The notes beneath the pieces were generated by a model. It did no database searches. It saw only the letters and a list, made by a program, of their open reading frames with translations, and was not told the origin of the DNA. Both the position numbers and the translations under genes were made by a program. Source: an uncultured Cellulophaga sp. (GTDB lineage Bacteria; Bacteroidota; Bacteroidia; Flavobacteriales; Flavobacteriaceae). Taken from it: a stretch of 64,000 nucleotides of DNA. The stretch covers positions 62,001 through 126,000 of the forward strand of contig CANMEI010000001.1 of assembly GCA_947496695.1 (NCBI GenBank). Reading direction: 5' to 3'. Positions 44,761 to 53,528 of the stretch are shown piece by piece (the first letter of the stretch is position 1; each line of letters opens with the position of its first letter).

Positions 44761-45942
44761 TTATTGTTTATAGAATTTCTCTATTTCTTTATTTAATGTT
44801 TTTAATGGTTCTTTTGTGCTAAATTGATGTGATTTCATTTTAATTATCAAACTCACTAATTGCTGTATTTCACCAACTGATTTACCTGAACGTAAAGCTA
44901 ATTTGGTTACAAAACTTTCATTTAATTTTTCTGTAGGTAAATGATATTTACTTCTAACATGTTCTAAAAAATGAACAATTATTTTTTGAATAATACCATT
45001 GTAATCTTGTGCATCGTAGTGCAAATTACTAACTGTTTGCACAAATTCTGTAGTTGTATTTTTTAAAGGGTCATTTATAGGAATAATACGTTGCCTACGC
45101 TTAGCATTAAACAACATAAATAAAGCAATAGCAAACAATAACAAATACCAACCCCAGCGCAAAGGCTCTTTAGATAAAATATAACGCAAAGGGCTACGAC
45201 TAATTTCTGGGTCTAATTTTATTGCCTTATCTACTAAAATTGGCAATGTTGGTAAAAATGAAATTACATTACTAACATACCCTGTATTTTCAGCTTCTAA
45301 CATTTGGTAATTTGTAAATACTTCCGGAGTTGTATGAATATAAAAAACACCATTTCCGTAAGGTACTCCAATAAAATTTGCATGTTTTTCACCATTAAAA
45401 GACTTTAAAAAACCTAATTTTTTTCCTTCCATAATAGAATCGGAAATATAGCTTGTTCCATAAGGCACCTTTGGTGAATACCTTAATGTATCATTAGTAT
45501 GAAATAAATACAAAGTTTTGTCTTCTGGTTTTATTTCTACAGGATCATAATCTATCTTAAAGTTTAAAGTATCTTGAACATATTTTGGAAAATAATATGC
45601 TGATATAAATGCTTCATTACCATAATCAATATACTGCAATAAACTATTAAATGAAGTTTCATCTATATCATAACTACCCGATATACTAACATAATTTTTT
45701 AAGGTATCTTTATCTTGCATTCGTAAATGCTGATCATATTCATAAAAAGTAGTATATACTTTTTTAGTAGATTTACCCTTAAAGAAAAAAGGAAGTTGCT
45801 CATAAAAAACTTTAGTATCTAAAGGCTTCGTTTCAATTTCATCAAAAGTAGGACTCCAATCTAATTCATTACTCTGATTAACAAAAAGTAAGATGAATAA
45901 AATTACAACTCCAACGATAATCAATATTGTTTTTTTACGCAT
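44761..45942 (-). CDS. DUF4350-domain membrane protein
   Basis: 393 aa with an N-terminal membrane segment (about 5-21, TILIIVGVVILFILLFV), a large extracytoplasmic domain (DUF4350-like) and a second membrane segment (about 265-283, RWGWYLLLFAIALFMLFNA) followed by a cytoplasmic helical tail. Overlaps the DUF4129 gene by 8 bp. In other phyla DUF4350 and DUF4129 genes lie beside moxR-DUF58. Confidence 0.85.
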   Translation of the reverse strand: MRKKTILIIVGVVILFILLFVNQSNELDWSPTFDEIETKPLDTKVFYEQLPFFFKGKSTKKVYTTFYEYDQHLRMQDKDTLKNYVSISGSYDIDETSFNSLLQYIDYGNEAFISAYYFPKYVQDTLNFKIDYDPVEIKPEDKTLYLFHTNDTLRYSPKVPYGTSYISDSIMEGKKLGFLKSFNGEKHANFIGVPYGNGVFYIHTTPEVFTNYQMLEAENTGYVSNVISFLPTLPILVDKAIKLDPEISRSPLRYILSKEPLRWGWYLLLFAIALFMLFNAKRRQRIIPINDPLKNTTTEFVQTVSNLHYDAQDYNGIIQKIIVHFLEHVRSKYHLPTEKLNESFVTKLALRSGKSVGEIQQLVSLIIKMKSHQFSTKEPLKTLNKEIEKFYKQ

Positions 45943-46657
45943 TTTTAAAAGATTTTAAAATTTGCGAATAAACCGTAGATGCTTTTGTATATTCTATTTC
46001 ATCAATAGAAAACTCTCCGTACCAAATATAAGTATAATAATAAGTTGCTTTATTAAAATCTGTTGCATGCTTAGTGCCTTCTAAAGCTAATTGATAATCG
46101 TAACTAGTTTTTTGAGAATCGTAACTAATAATATTGTATTGATCTAATTTTTTAAGAAGTAACAAGTAATTATACCGTACAGCCAAACGATAATCTTTCA
46201 ATTGTAAAGCCTCATTAATTAAAGCCTCAAAATTTACTTCTTGAATATTTTCTCCTATTTCAAAATTAAGTTCGTCTGTTGTATCTTTTTTTCTTTTAAA
46301 CAACCATCTACCCTCATTATTTAAAACCATTTTCACAATAAGAAAAACAGCACCACCAATCACTAAAATGTAAAATACTAGTTTTAAATTTTCTATTATA
46401 GTTAAAGCACTTTCATCTTTAATACTAAATATATTTGAAATTAAATCTCTTAACCAAGCTTTAAATGTATCAAGCCATGAAACTGATTCTACATAATCAT
46501 AATCTGATCCTTTATAGTCTTCCTTATAAGAATTAGGCAAAACACGAACTTCTTCTGGTTGATCAGGCACAATAGCTTCTTGCCCCACAGCTACAGCAAT
46601 GCCTATTAAAAAATAGAACATAAACAGTACCAAATATGCTCTTTGTTTATTTTTCAA
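45935..46657 (-). CDS. DUF4129-domain membrane protein
   Basis: 240 aa with an N-terminal hydrophobic segment (signal or membrane helix, about 7-25), a second helix (about 90-110, LVFYILVIGGAVFLIVKMVL) and a C-terminal DUF4129 helical domain with RYNYLLLLKKLDQYNIISYDSQKTSYDY. Overlaps the SpoIIM gene by 11 bp and the DUF4350 gene by 8 bp, so translation is coupled. Function unknown. Confidence 0.85.
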   Translation of the reverse strand: MKNKQRAYLVLFMFYFLIGIAVAVGQEAIVPDQPEEVRVLPNSYKEDYKGSDYDYVESVSWLDTFKAWLRDLISNIFSIKDESALTIIENLKLVFYILVIGGAVFLIVKMVLNNEGRWLFKRKKDTTDELNFEIGENIQEVNFEALINEALQLKDYRLAVRYNYLLLLKKLDQYNIISYDSQKTSYDYQLALEGTKHATDFNKATYYYTYIWYGEFSIDEIEYTKASTVYSQILKSFKNA

Positions 46658-47624
46658 TAGTTGTAGAAATTATTTTTTTATGCACCTTAAATGGATAAAT
46701 TAAAAAGTAATATGAAATTAAACTGAGTGTTCCTAAAATTATAAAAAGTGCTAAAAAATTAGGCATACTATCTGAGTATCGTGTTACAAAACCCTCTAAA
46801 AAACCTGCAGCTATTGTAAAAGGAAATGTACTTATTACTATTTTAATACTATCACGCATACCTCTTTTAAAAGAATTCATTCTTGAGAATGTTTTAGGAA
46901 ACAAGATACTTGCTCCCAAAATAAATCCTGCTGCACCCTCAATTACTATAGCAAAAATTTCCATAGCGCCATGAATCCATATTCCTTTTGCACTTTTCCA
47001 CAAAACCCCTTCTTGTTCAAAAAAATACTGAAAAGCACCTAGCATAATTCCATTTTGCAACAAAACATAACCAGTGCCTATACCACCAGTCACCCCGTAA
47101 GCAAAACTCATAAGGCCTACTTTTAAGTTATTAAATGTAATACCAATAAAGCTACCCCAATTACTACCACTTTTATAAATAGCCACTGGATCACCATTTT
47201 CAATATTTTGTAATGTTTCATTTACGTAACTATCACCTAATATTAAACGAACGAACGTATCGTCATTAGCCGCAGAAACTACACCCACCAAAACAGCTAT
47301 TAAAAAAAATGAAAAAGAATAAAATATATATCGTCTATATTGATACAATAAGAGAGGGACTTCAATTTTAAAAAAGTTTACAAATACGTTTGACTCTTCT
47401 CTTTTGGTTTGATATATTTTTTGATATACCCGAACTGCAAGATTATTAAGATATATTACAAGTTTACTTTTTTTGTAGTAAGTTTGAGCGTATGCTAAAT
47501 CATTAATCAAATGAAGATATAAATTTGCTAGATCATCAGGGTTATCAATTTTTTTTTGCTCAATTGCTTTTTCAAATTGTAACCATTTTTCTTTATTTTG
47601 TCTAATGAAGGCAATTTCTCTCAT
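46647..47624 (-). CDS. SpoIIM-family membrane protein
   Basis: 325 aa from ATG 47624 (MREIAFIRQNKEKWLQFE); an in-frame TTG at 47633 is less likely. The protein has a soluble helical N-terminus and about five membrane segments from residue 105 onward, with the SpoIIM family motif GGIGTGYVLLQNGIMLGAF and EIFAIVIEGAAGFILG. In sporulating bacteria SpoIIM is part of a peptidoglycan-remodelling complex; here the organism does not sporulate and the role is unknown. First gene of the five-gene leftward operon. Confidence 0.9.
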   Translation of the reverse strand: MREIAFIRQNKEKWLQFEKAIEQKKIDNPDDLANLYLHLINDLAYAQTYYKKSKLVIYLNNLAVRVYQKIYQTKREESNVFVNFFKIEVPLLLYQYRRYIFYSFSFFLIAVLVGVVSAANDDTFVRLILGDSYVNETLQNIENGDPVAIYKSGSNWGSFIGITFNNLKVGLMSFAYGVTGGIGTGYVLLQNGIMLGAFQYFFEQEGVLWKSAKGIWIHGAMEIFAIVIEGAAGFILGASILFPKTFSRMNSFKRGMRDSIKIVISTFPFTIAAGFLEGFVTRYSDSMPNFLALFIILGTLSLISYYFLIYPFKVHKKIISTTIEK

Positions 47625-47646
47625 GCTTAACAAATAAAATCATATA

Positions 47647-48405
47647 ATGGCAGAAATACAAATTACTACTACTCAAAATGTAACAATCGCTTTTACTGCC
47701 GCTGAAGTAGGAGAACGTATTTTAGCATATATTATTGACCTAATTATTAAAATTGCCTATGTTGGTATAATAATTACAATTCTTGGCGGTATTTCAAGTA
47801 ATGGTGGTATTGGAATTGAAGATCGTTTTGACTCTGACCCTTGGAGCATTATGGCTATTATTATTATTTTAGGTGCTCCTGTCATATTTTATACCATAGT
47901 TTCAGAATCTTTAATGTCCGGACAAACTTTAGGAAAAAAAATAGCTAAAATTCAAGTAGTAAAAATTGACGGTTACCGCGCTAGTTTCCTAGACTTTTTT
48001 ATTAGATGGGTAATGCGTTTTATTGATATTAATATTTTTTCTGGTATTGTTGCATTAGTTTCTATTGGCAATTCAAAAAACCATCAAAGATTAGGTGGAA
48101 TGGCGTCAGGCACAGGAGTTATCACCTTAAAAAATAAAATAAATATTAGCCACACCATACTACAAGAGGTTTCCGACGACTATAAACCTACTTATTTATC
48201 TGTAATAAAACTCTCTGATAATGATATGCGTATTATTAAAGAAAATTTTATTCGTGCCAGGAAATCACAAGATTTCAAAACCATACTTACTATAAAGCAA
48301 AAAATAATTGATGTAATTCAAGAGGAACCGAAAGAAGACGTTACTGCTGAAAATTTTATCAGATGTATTTTAAAAGATTACAATTACTTTACTAAAAACA
48401 TGTAA
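47647..48405 (+). CDS. RDD-family membrane protein
   Basis: 252 aa with the RDD domain (about 20-165): first helix AYIIDLIIK (charged Asp within the membrane segment), second helix pair, and FFIRWVMRFID. The C-terminal 80 residues are soluble. It is divergent from the SpoIIM gene with only 22 bp between the start codons, so the promoters must overlap the opposing 5' ends. RDD proteins accompany SpoIIM/MoxR/DUF58 genes in distant phyla as well. Confidence 0.9.
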   Translation: MAEIQITTTQNVTIAFTAAEVGERILAYIIDLIIKIAYVGIIITILGGISSNGGIGIEDRFDSDPWSIMAIIIILGAPVIFYTIVSESLMSGQTLGKKIAKIQVVKIDGYRASFLDFFIRWVMRFIDINIFSGIVALVSIGNSKNHQRLGGMASGTGVITLKNKINISHTILQEVSDDYKPTYLSVIKLSDNDMRIIKENFIRARKSQDFKTILTIKQKIIDVIQEEPKEDVTAENFIRCILKDYNYFTKNM

Positions 48406-48423
48406 AATGCTTATTATCATTTT

Positions 48424-48470
48424 ATAAAAAAAGAGATAAAATGTAAAATACATTTTATCTCTTTTTTTAT
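48424..48470. terminator. Bidirectional intrinsic terminator, 22-bp perfect stem
   Basis: Arms 48424-48445 and 48449-48470 with a three-base loop and A/T-run flanks, between convergent RDD and DUF805 genes. The stem is AT-rich (core AGAGATAAAATGTA). Confidence 0.82.
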
Positions 48471-48493
48471 TCTATTGGGGTTAATAATTAAGC

Positions 48494-48883
48494 TTATGAA
48501 ATACCAATATCATCAAGTTCATTATCAATGGGGTCTTTCGGGTTTAAACCGTATTCATTAGATCTAGAATCACCATCAACACACATTAAAACTAAAAACC
48601 AAACTCCACCAATAACAGGAATAAAACGAACTAGAATATACCATCCGCTTTTTCCTTGGTCATGTAGCCTACGAACAGCTAAAGCCAATGAAGGAATTAT
48701 TATAGCTAAAACATAAAGCCCTAATGGAATCGCAATATAATCTTGAAGCCCTATTCCTGCTCCAATAAAAGCAACTCCAAGAACAACTATTATATTAAAT
48801 AGCACAAACATCCAATATTCTTTACGTCTAGACCTACCTGAAAAATCGGCATATTTTTTAAAAGACATTAAAAACCACTCCAT
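48494..48883 (-). CDS. DUF805 membrane protein
   Basis: 129-aa protein with about four membrane segments and the family N-terminus FKKYADFSGRSRRKEYWMFVLFN and LAVRRLHDQGKSGWY. It is 9 bp downstream of a close paralogue (48893-49261); the shared N-terminus and the same ending (ELDDIGIS) show a tandem duplication. Function of the family is unknown. Confidence 0.88.
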   Translation of the reverse strand: MEWFLMSFKKYADFSGRSRRKEYWMFVLFNIIVVLGVAFIGAGIGLQDYIAIPLGLYVLAIIIPSLALAVRRLHDQGKSGWYILVRFIPVIGGVWFLVLMCVDGDSRSNEYGLNPKDPIDNELDDIGIS

Positions 48884-48892
48884 ACTCTTTAT

Positions 48893-49261
48893 TTATGCCT
48901 CTGAAATACCTATATCATTAAGCTCGTTATCTGGATTTTTTGGATCTTGACCATACTTATTAGCCCCCTCTTCACCATTTGTACATAGTAAATACAAGTT
49001 ATAAAAGGGAATTAACAGAAACCAACCACTCTTACCAACATCATGCATTCTTCTTACTCCAACTGCAATTGTAGGTATAAATACCCCTAAACTATATATT
49101 GTATTTATTCCAAAACCTTCTAAACCTAAAACAGAGCTGTCAACAATACTTAAAACCACACTAATAATTGTGCTAAATAAATAAAACATCCAATATTCTT
49201 TTCTTCTAGACCTACCTGTAAATTCTGAGTACTTTTTAAGTACCATTAAAAACCATTCCAT
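48893..49261 (-). CDS. DUF805 membrane protein (tandem paralogue)
   Basis: 122 aa, same fold as the next gene: LKKYSEFTGRSRRKEYWMFYLFS and VGVRRMHDVGKSGWF, ending ELNDIGISEA. About four membrane segments. First of the duplicated pair. The 174-bp gap upstream, towards the ferredoxin reductase gene, holds only a terminator-like hairpin. Confidence 0.88.
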   Translation of the reverse strand: MEWFLMVLKKYSEFTGRSRRKEYWMFYLFSTIISVVLSIVDSSVLGLEGFGINTIYSLGVFIPTIAVGVRRMHDVGKSGWFLLIPFYNLYLLCTNGEEGANKYGQDPKNPDNELNDIGISEA

Positions 49262-49380
49262 AAATTATAAAATTTTAGTTAAATTATTTTGTTTAAAATT
49301 AACGTGATATTTCTTATAAAATTATCTATCACACTAACATTTGGTTTATATTTAATTTTCTTGAATCAAGCACAAATGAT

Positions 49381-49410
49381 AAAGCCCTCCATAATTAAAT
49401 GGAAGGCTTT
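49381..49410. terminator. Probable terminator after the ferredoxin-NADP reductase gene
   Basis: AAAGCCCTCCAT (49381-49392) pairs with ATGGAAGGCTTT (49399-49410) with one mismatch and a six-base loop. The T-run is better on the plus side, so the direction is not certain. Confidence 0.6.
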
Positions 49411-49435
49411 TTATTATAAACTAATTTTAAAGTTA

Positions 49436-50497
49436 TTACGATATACTTTGTACAACTTCTTTTTTAGCTACTTTTTTAGAACCATCAAATCCTTCAACAC
49501 CACCAACGGTAGTATATTTCATAACATAACGTTTTCCTGGGTTGATAATTTGATAGGCAAACTGACACATAATCGCAGCTTCATGGAAACCAGATAAAAT
49601 TAATTTTAATTTACCTTCGTATGTATTCACATCACCAATAGCAAAAACACCTGGTATATTCGTTTGGTAATCTTTTGCATTGTTTACTTTAATGGCATTT
49701 TTCTCAATTTCTAATCCCCAATTACCTATTGGACCTAATTTTGGAGACAAACCAAATAAAGGAATAAAGTTGTCTACCTCAAGAACAGTTTGTCCTTTTT
49801 CAGCATCGTTATGTTTGATAGTTACAGACTCAATTTTTCCATCACCAGCAACTCCTATAACTTCTGCTTCTGTATGTAATTGAATTTTACCCAATTTAGC
49901 TAATTCTCTAGCTTTTTCAACAGAATCTAAAGCTCCTCTAAATTCATTTCTACGGTGTACTAAAGAAACTTCTGAAGCAACATCAGCTAAGAAAATAGCC
50001 CAATCTAAAGCTGAATCTCCACCGCCAGATATTACTACTTTTTTATCACGATATACTTCTGGATCTTTAATAAAATAATTAACTCCTTTATCTTCATAAT
50101 CAATGATATTAGGAATTAATGGTTTTCTTGGCTCAAAAGAACCTAAACCACCAGCAATAACAACAACTGGAGCGTGGTGTTTTGTACCTTTATTAGTAGT
50201 TACAATAAAAGAACCATCTTCTTGCTTATCTAATGTTTCAGCACGTTCTCCAAGAGTGTAGCCTGCTTCAAAAGGCTTTATTTGCTCCATAAGATTATCT
50301 ACCAAAGTTCCTGCTAAAACTTCTGGAAAAGCTGGAATATCGTAAATAGGTTTTTTAGGATATATTTCTGAACACTGACCACCTGTTTGTGGTAATGCAT
50401 CAATTAAATGGCATTTTAATTTTAATAATCCTGCTTCAAATACGGTAAACAACCCCGTTGGTCCCGCTCCGATAATTAAGATATCTGTTTTTATCAT
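49436..50497 (-). CDS. Thioredoxin-reductase-like ferredoxin--NADP reductase (type 2)
   Basis: 353-aa FAD/NAD(P) oxidoreductase: FAD motif IGAGPTGL at the N-terminus, NADP motif SGGGDSALDWA (about residues 153-163), and AIGDVNTYEG near the C-terminus. The CxxC pair of thioredoxin reductases is absent, which marks the YumC/FNR-2 class. As the last gene of the sulfate reduction cluster it probably supplies reduced ferredoxin to the sulfite reductase (inference from context). 67 bp separate it from cobA. Confidence 0.88.
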   Translation of the reverse strand: MIKTDILIIGAGPTGLFTVFEAGLLKLKCHLIDALPQTGGQCSEIYPKKPIYDIPAFPEVLAGTLVDNLMEQIKPFEAGYTLGERAETLDKQEDGSFIVTTNKGTKHHAPVVVIAGGLGSFEPRKPLIPNIIDYEDKGVNYFIKDPEVYRDKKVVISGGGDSALDWAIFLADVASEVSLVHRRNEFRGALDSVEKARELAKLGKIQLHTEAEVIGVAGDGKIESVTIKHNDAEKGQTVLEVDNFIPLFGLSPKLGPIGNWGLEIEKNAIKVNNAKDYQTNIPGVFAIGDVNTYEGKLKLILSGFHEAAIMCQFAYQIINPGKRYVMKYTTVGGVEGFDGSKKVAKKEVVQSIS

Positions 50498-50564
50498 CTC
50501 TACTTATTCAAAAAATTCATGATGAAATAACTCTCATCTTATAATTACAAATTTACAAAAGCAA

Positions 50565-51362
50565 TTATAACGCGGTTACTTCATCAACTTGTTTATATGT
50601 ATCTATTGCATTTTGCAATGCATTTTTATGATTTACTACCTCGCCAATAATAATTATGGCTGGGTTTGATAATTGTTGTCTTTCTACTTCTTGCTCAATA
50701 GTAGCTATTGTTGCCACACCTACTTTTTCATTATCTCGTGTGCCATTTTGAATAATAGCTATTGGCGTTGCCCCTTTATTTTCATTTTTGAACAATTTAA
50801 CAATGGCTGGCAATTTTGACATTCCCATTAATATAACTATAGTAGCATTTGATTTTGCTGCTAAAGCTACATCACTAGATAATTTATGTTCTTTAGTGGT
50901 ACCTGTAATTACCCAAAAACTTTCCGAAGAACCTCTTTTCGTTACTGGTATGTTTTGTGATGCAGGCACTGCAACCGATGATGATATACCTGGTACCATT
51001 GCTACTTGTACGCCATGCTTAGCAGCATACTCCATTTCTTCTGCTCCACGACCAAAAATAAAAGGATCTCCACCTTTTAAACGAACCACATGTTGTGTTT
51101 TTCCACGACTAACAATAAGTTCATTTATTTGTTCTTGTTGGTATGCATAGCAACCTTTGCGTTTACCAACAAATATTAATTCTGCCTGCGTGGCATAATT
51201 TAATAATTCTGGGTTTACCAAAGCGTCATACAAAACAACATCTGCCGCTTCTAATATCTTAATTGCTTTTAATGTAATGAGTTCTGGATCACCAGGACCA
51301 GCACCAATTACAGTAAGCAAACCTAAGCTACTTGCTTTTGTATGTTTTGTATTCTCACTCAT
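50565..51362 (-). CDS. cobA: Uroporphyrinogen-III C-methyltransferase
   Basis: Two SAM-dependent methylations of uroporphyrinogen III to precorrin-2, first step of siroheme synthesis. 265 aa with VIGAGPGDPELITLKA, VVLYDALVNPELL, VRLKGGDPFIFGRGAEE and VPGISSSVAVPA. It lies 2 bp after the sulfite reductase gene, whose enzyme needs siroheme. No precorrin-2 dehydrogenase/ferrochelatase domain is fused or adjacent. Confidence 0.96.
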   Translation of the reverse strand: MSENTKHTKASSLGLLTVIGAGPGDPELITLKAIKILEAADVVLYDALVNPELLNYATQAELIFVGKRKGCYAYQQEQINELIVSRGKTQHVVRLKGGDPFIFGRGAEEMEYAAKHGVQVAMVPGISSSVAVPASQNIPVTKRGSSESFWVITGTTKEHKLSSDVALAAKSNATIVILMGMSKLPAIVKLFKNENKGATPIAIIQNGTRDNEKVGVATIATIEQEVERQQLSNPAIIIIGEVVNHKNALQNAIDTYKQVDEVTAL

Positions 51363-51364
51363 TA

Positions 51365-53458
51365 TTAGTTAGCTTTTGCTAATTCTGCAGTTCTAAATTC
51401 TTGAACTTTTTCTAAAAAAACTTTTGTATCATTTAAATATGCCTCAGCAAAAGCTTCTGAAGGTTCGTTTTTATTAATTTGAAGAATAAATTCTTCAAAA
51501 CCTTTATCTAAACTTATTCTATTATTTGCTACAAACTTCTCATCAAAATCTTTTATAATACCTGCATGAGTATTTGTTTTTTGATTTTCAGAAGTTAGTA
51601 TTGCTTTTGCTGTATTCACCATTGATGAATAAGAATGGTAAATACTTGCCGCCCATTTACCTTCTGAAAAAGTAGTTTGAGCTGTTTGTATTTTCTCTTC
51701 ACTTTCAAATAATAATGTTGCAATTAAATCAATAACTACACCTGCACATTCACCTACACCAATTGCTTTTACATATTTTTCAGAATTTCCCCAATCAATA
51801 AAATCCTCTGCAGTTAAATTATCAACGGCCGTTAAGTCTTTTAATAAATCGTAAAAATACATTTGTTTTTTTTCAGCATAGTAATCAGGGAACGAAGCGC
51901 CGTTACCATTTGCATCAAAATCATTTAATATAATACGTAATGCTTCAGGGCCTCTTTTACTTGGTATTTTCACTACTTTATCAGCAAATTTACCTTCGCC
52001 ATTACCCATATTACCACCACCTAATAAAACTTGTAAAGCAGGTGCTACTAATTTATCTTTTGTACGAACAGTCATTCCTTGAAAACCAATATTTGCCATA
52101 TTGTGCTGTCCGCAAGCGTTCATACAACCACTGATTTTAATTACCACATCAGGGTTATTAATATAATCAGGGTATTCTATTTTCATTACTCTTTCTAACT
52201 CATCAGCAATACCAGTACTACTAGCAATACCTAAGTTACATGTATCAGTACCTGGGCAAGCCGTAATATCTATTGCTTTATTATAACCCGCTTCAGTAAA
52301 ACCTAATTTACTTAATTCTGAATAAAAGAAAGGAACTAACTCTTCTTTTACATAAGGAATTAATATATTCTGACGTAAACTTAATCTGATTTCATCAGCT
52401 GCGTATTTTTGAACCAAATCAGCTAAGGCACGAGCTTCTTTTAAATAAAAATCACCTAATAATACTTTTACACCAATAGCTACATAACCATCTTGTTTTT
52501 GAGCAATAACATTTGTTGACTTCCAAGCATCAAAAGCTTTCTGGTCTTCAATACTTACATTTGGCACATCAACCTCTGCTATTTGTGGTTTTGGATAAGC
52601 TTCAGCATCAATTGGAAAAGATTTTACAGGAATAGCAAGTTGCTCTTCTTCTAATAAAGCTTTAAAACCATCTAATCCTAAATCTTTCATTAAGAATTTC
52701 AAACGTGCTTTTGCTCTACTTTTACGTTCTCCGTATCTATCAAAAACACGAACAACACCTTCCATTAATGGTATTATTTTATCCGATGGTAAAAAATCAT
52801 ACAGCAATTCTGCATGACGAGGTTGAGAACCTAAACCACCACCAAGCATAACTTTAAAACCTCTTACACCATTTTCTATTTTAGCAATAAAACCTAAATC
52901 ATGCATATAAGACAATCCAGTATCTGAATCTGCAGAAGAGAAAGAAACTTTAAATTTTCTTCCTAACTCTTGACTTATTGGGTTTCTTAAAAAGTATTGA
53001 AACAATGCATGAGCATAAGGAGATACATCAAAAGGCTCATCTACATCAATACCAGCAGTTTCACTTGCTGTTACATTACGTACTGTATTACCACAAGCTT
53101 CACGCAAAGTAATATCAGATTTTTCAAGTTCAGCCCATAACTCAGGTGTTCTATCTAAATCTACATAATGAATTTGAATATCTTGACGTGTAGTAATATG
53201 TAAACGACCTCTAGAATATTCTTCAGAAACATCACATATTCTTCTTAATTGCTCAGAAGAAACTTTACCGTAAGGTAATTTAATACGAATCATTTGCACG
53301 CCTTCTTGACGTTGCCCATAAACACCACGTGCTAAACGTAGGCTACGGAATTTTTCTTCGTCTATTTTACCATTGTGAAACATATCGATTTTGTTTGCTA
53401 AATCAATAATATCTTTTTCAACAATAGGGTTTTCTATTTCTGTTCTAAAACTTTGCAT
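51365..53458 (-). CDS. Siroheme/4Fe-4S sulfite reductase with C-terminal HEPN domain
   Basis: 697 aa. Residues 1-560 are a complete ferredoxin-type nitrite/sulfite reductase: duplicated ferrodoxin-like halves, GRLHITTRQDIQIHYV, and the cluster ligands Cys401-x5-Cys407 (CPGTDTC) and Cys445-x3-Cys449 (CMNAC). The last 130 residues (about 565-697) form an all-helical HEPN-type domain (SIYHSYSSMVNTAKAILTSE, then THAGIIKDFDEKF) not found in E. coli CysI or plant enzymes. Gene context (cysH, cysD, cysN, cobA) makes sulfite the substrate instead of nitrite. The added domain may dock partners; its role is unknown. Confidence 0.92.
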   Translation of the reverse strand: MQSFRTEIENPIVEKDIIDLANKIDMFHNGKIDEEKFRSLRLARGVYGQRQEGVQMIRIKLPYGKVSSEQLRRICDVSEEYSRGRLHITTRQDIQIHYVDLDRTPELWAELEKSDITLREACGNTVRNVTASETAGIDVDEPFDVSPYAHALFQYFLRNPISQELGRKFKVSFSSADSDTGLSYMHDLGFIAKIENGVRGFKVMLGGGLGSQPRHAELLYDFLPSDKIIPLMEGVVRVFDRYGERKSRAKARLKFLMKDLGLDGFKALLEEEQLAIPVKSFPIDAEAYPKPQIAEVDVPNVSIEDQKAFDAWKSTNVIAQKQDGYVAIGVKVLLGDFYLKEARALADLVQKYAADEIRLSLRQNILIPYVKEELVPFFYSELSKLGFTEAGYNKAIDITACPGTDTCNLGIASSTGIADELERVMKIEYPDYINNPDVVIKISGCMNACGQHNMANIGFQGMTVRTKDKLVAPALQVLLGGGNMGNGEGKFADKVVKIPSKRGPEALRIILNDFDANGNGASFPDYYAEKKQMYFYDLLKDLTAVDNLTAEDFIDWGNSEKYVKAIGVGECAGVVIDLIATLLFESEEKIQTAQTTFSEGKWAASIYHSYSSMVNTAKAILTSENQKTNTHAGIIKDFDEKFVANNRISLDKGFEEFILQINKNEPSEAFAEAYLNDTKVFLEKVQEFRTAELAKAN

Positions 53459-53528
53459 GTTTTTGAGTATTAAGTAGTTTTCAAAATGTGACTAACACTG
53501 TTTACAACCACTATTTTTTTTATATAAT

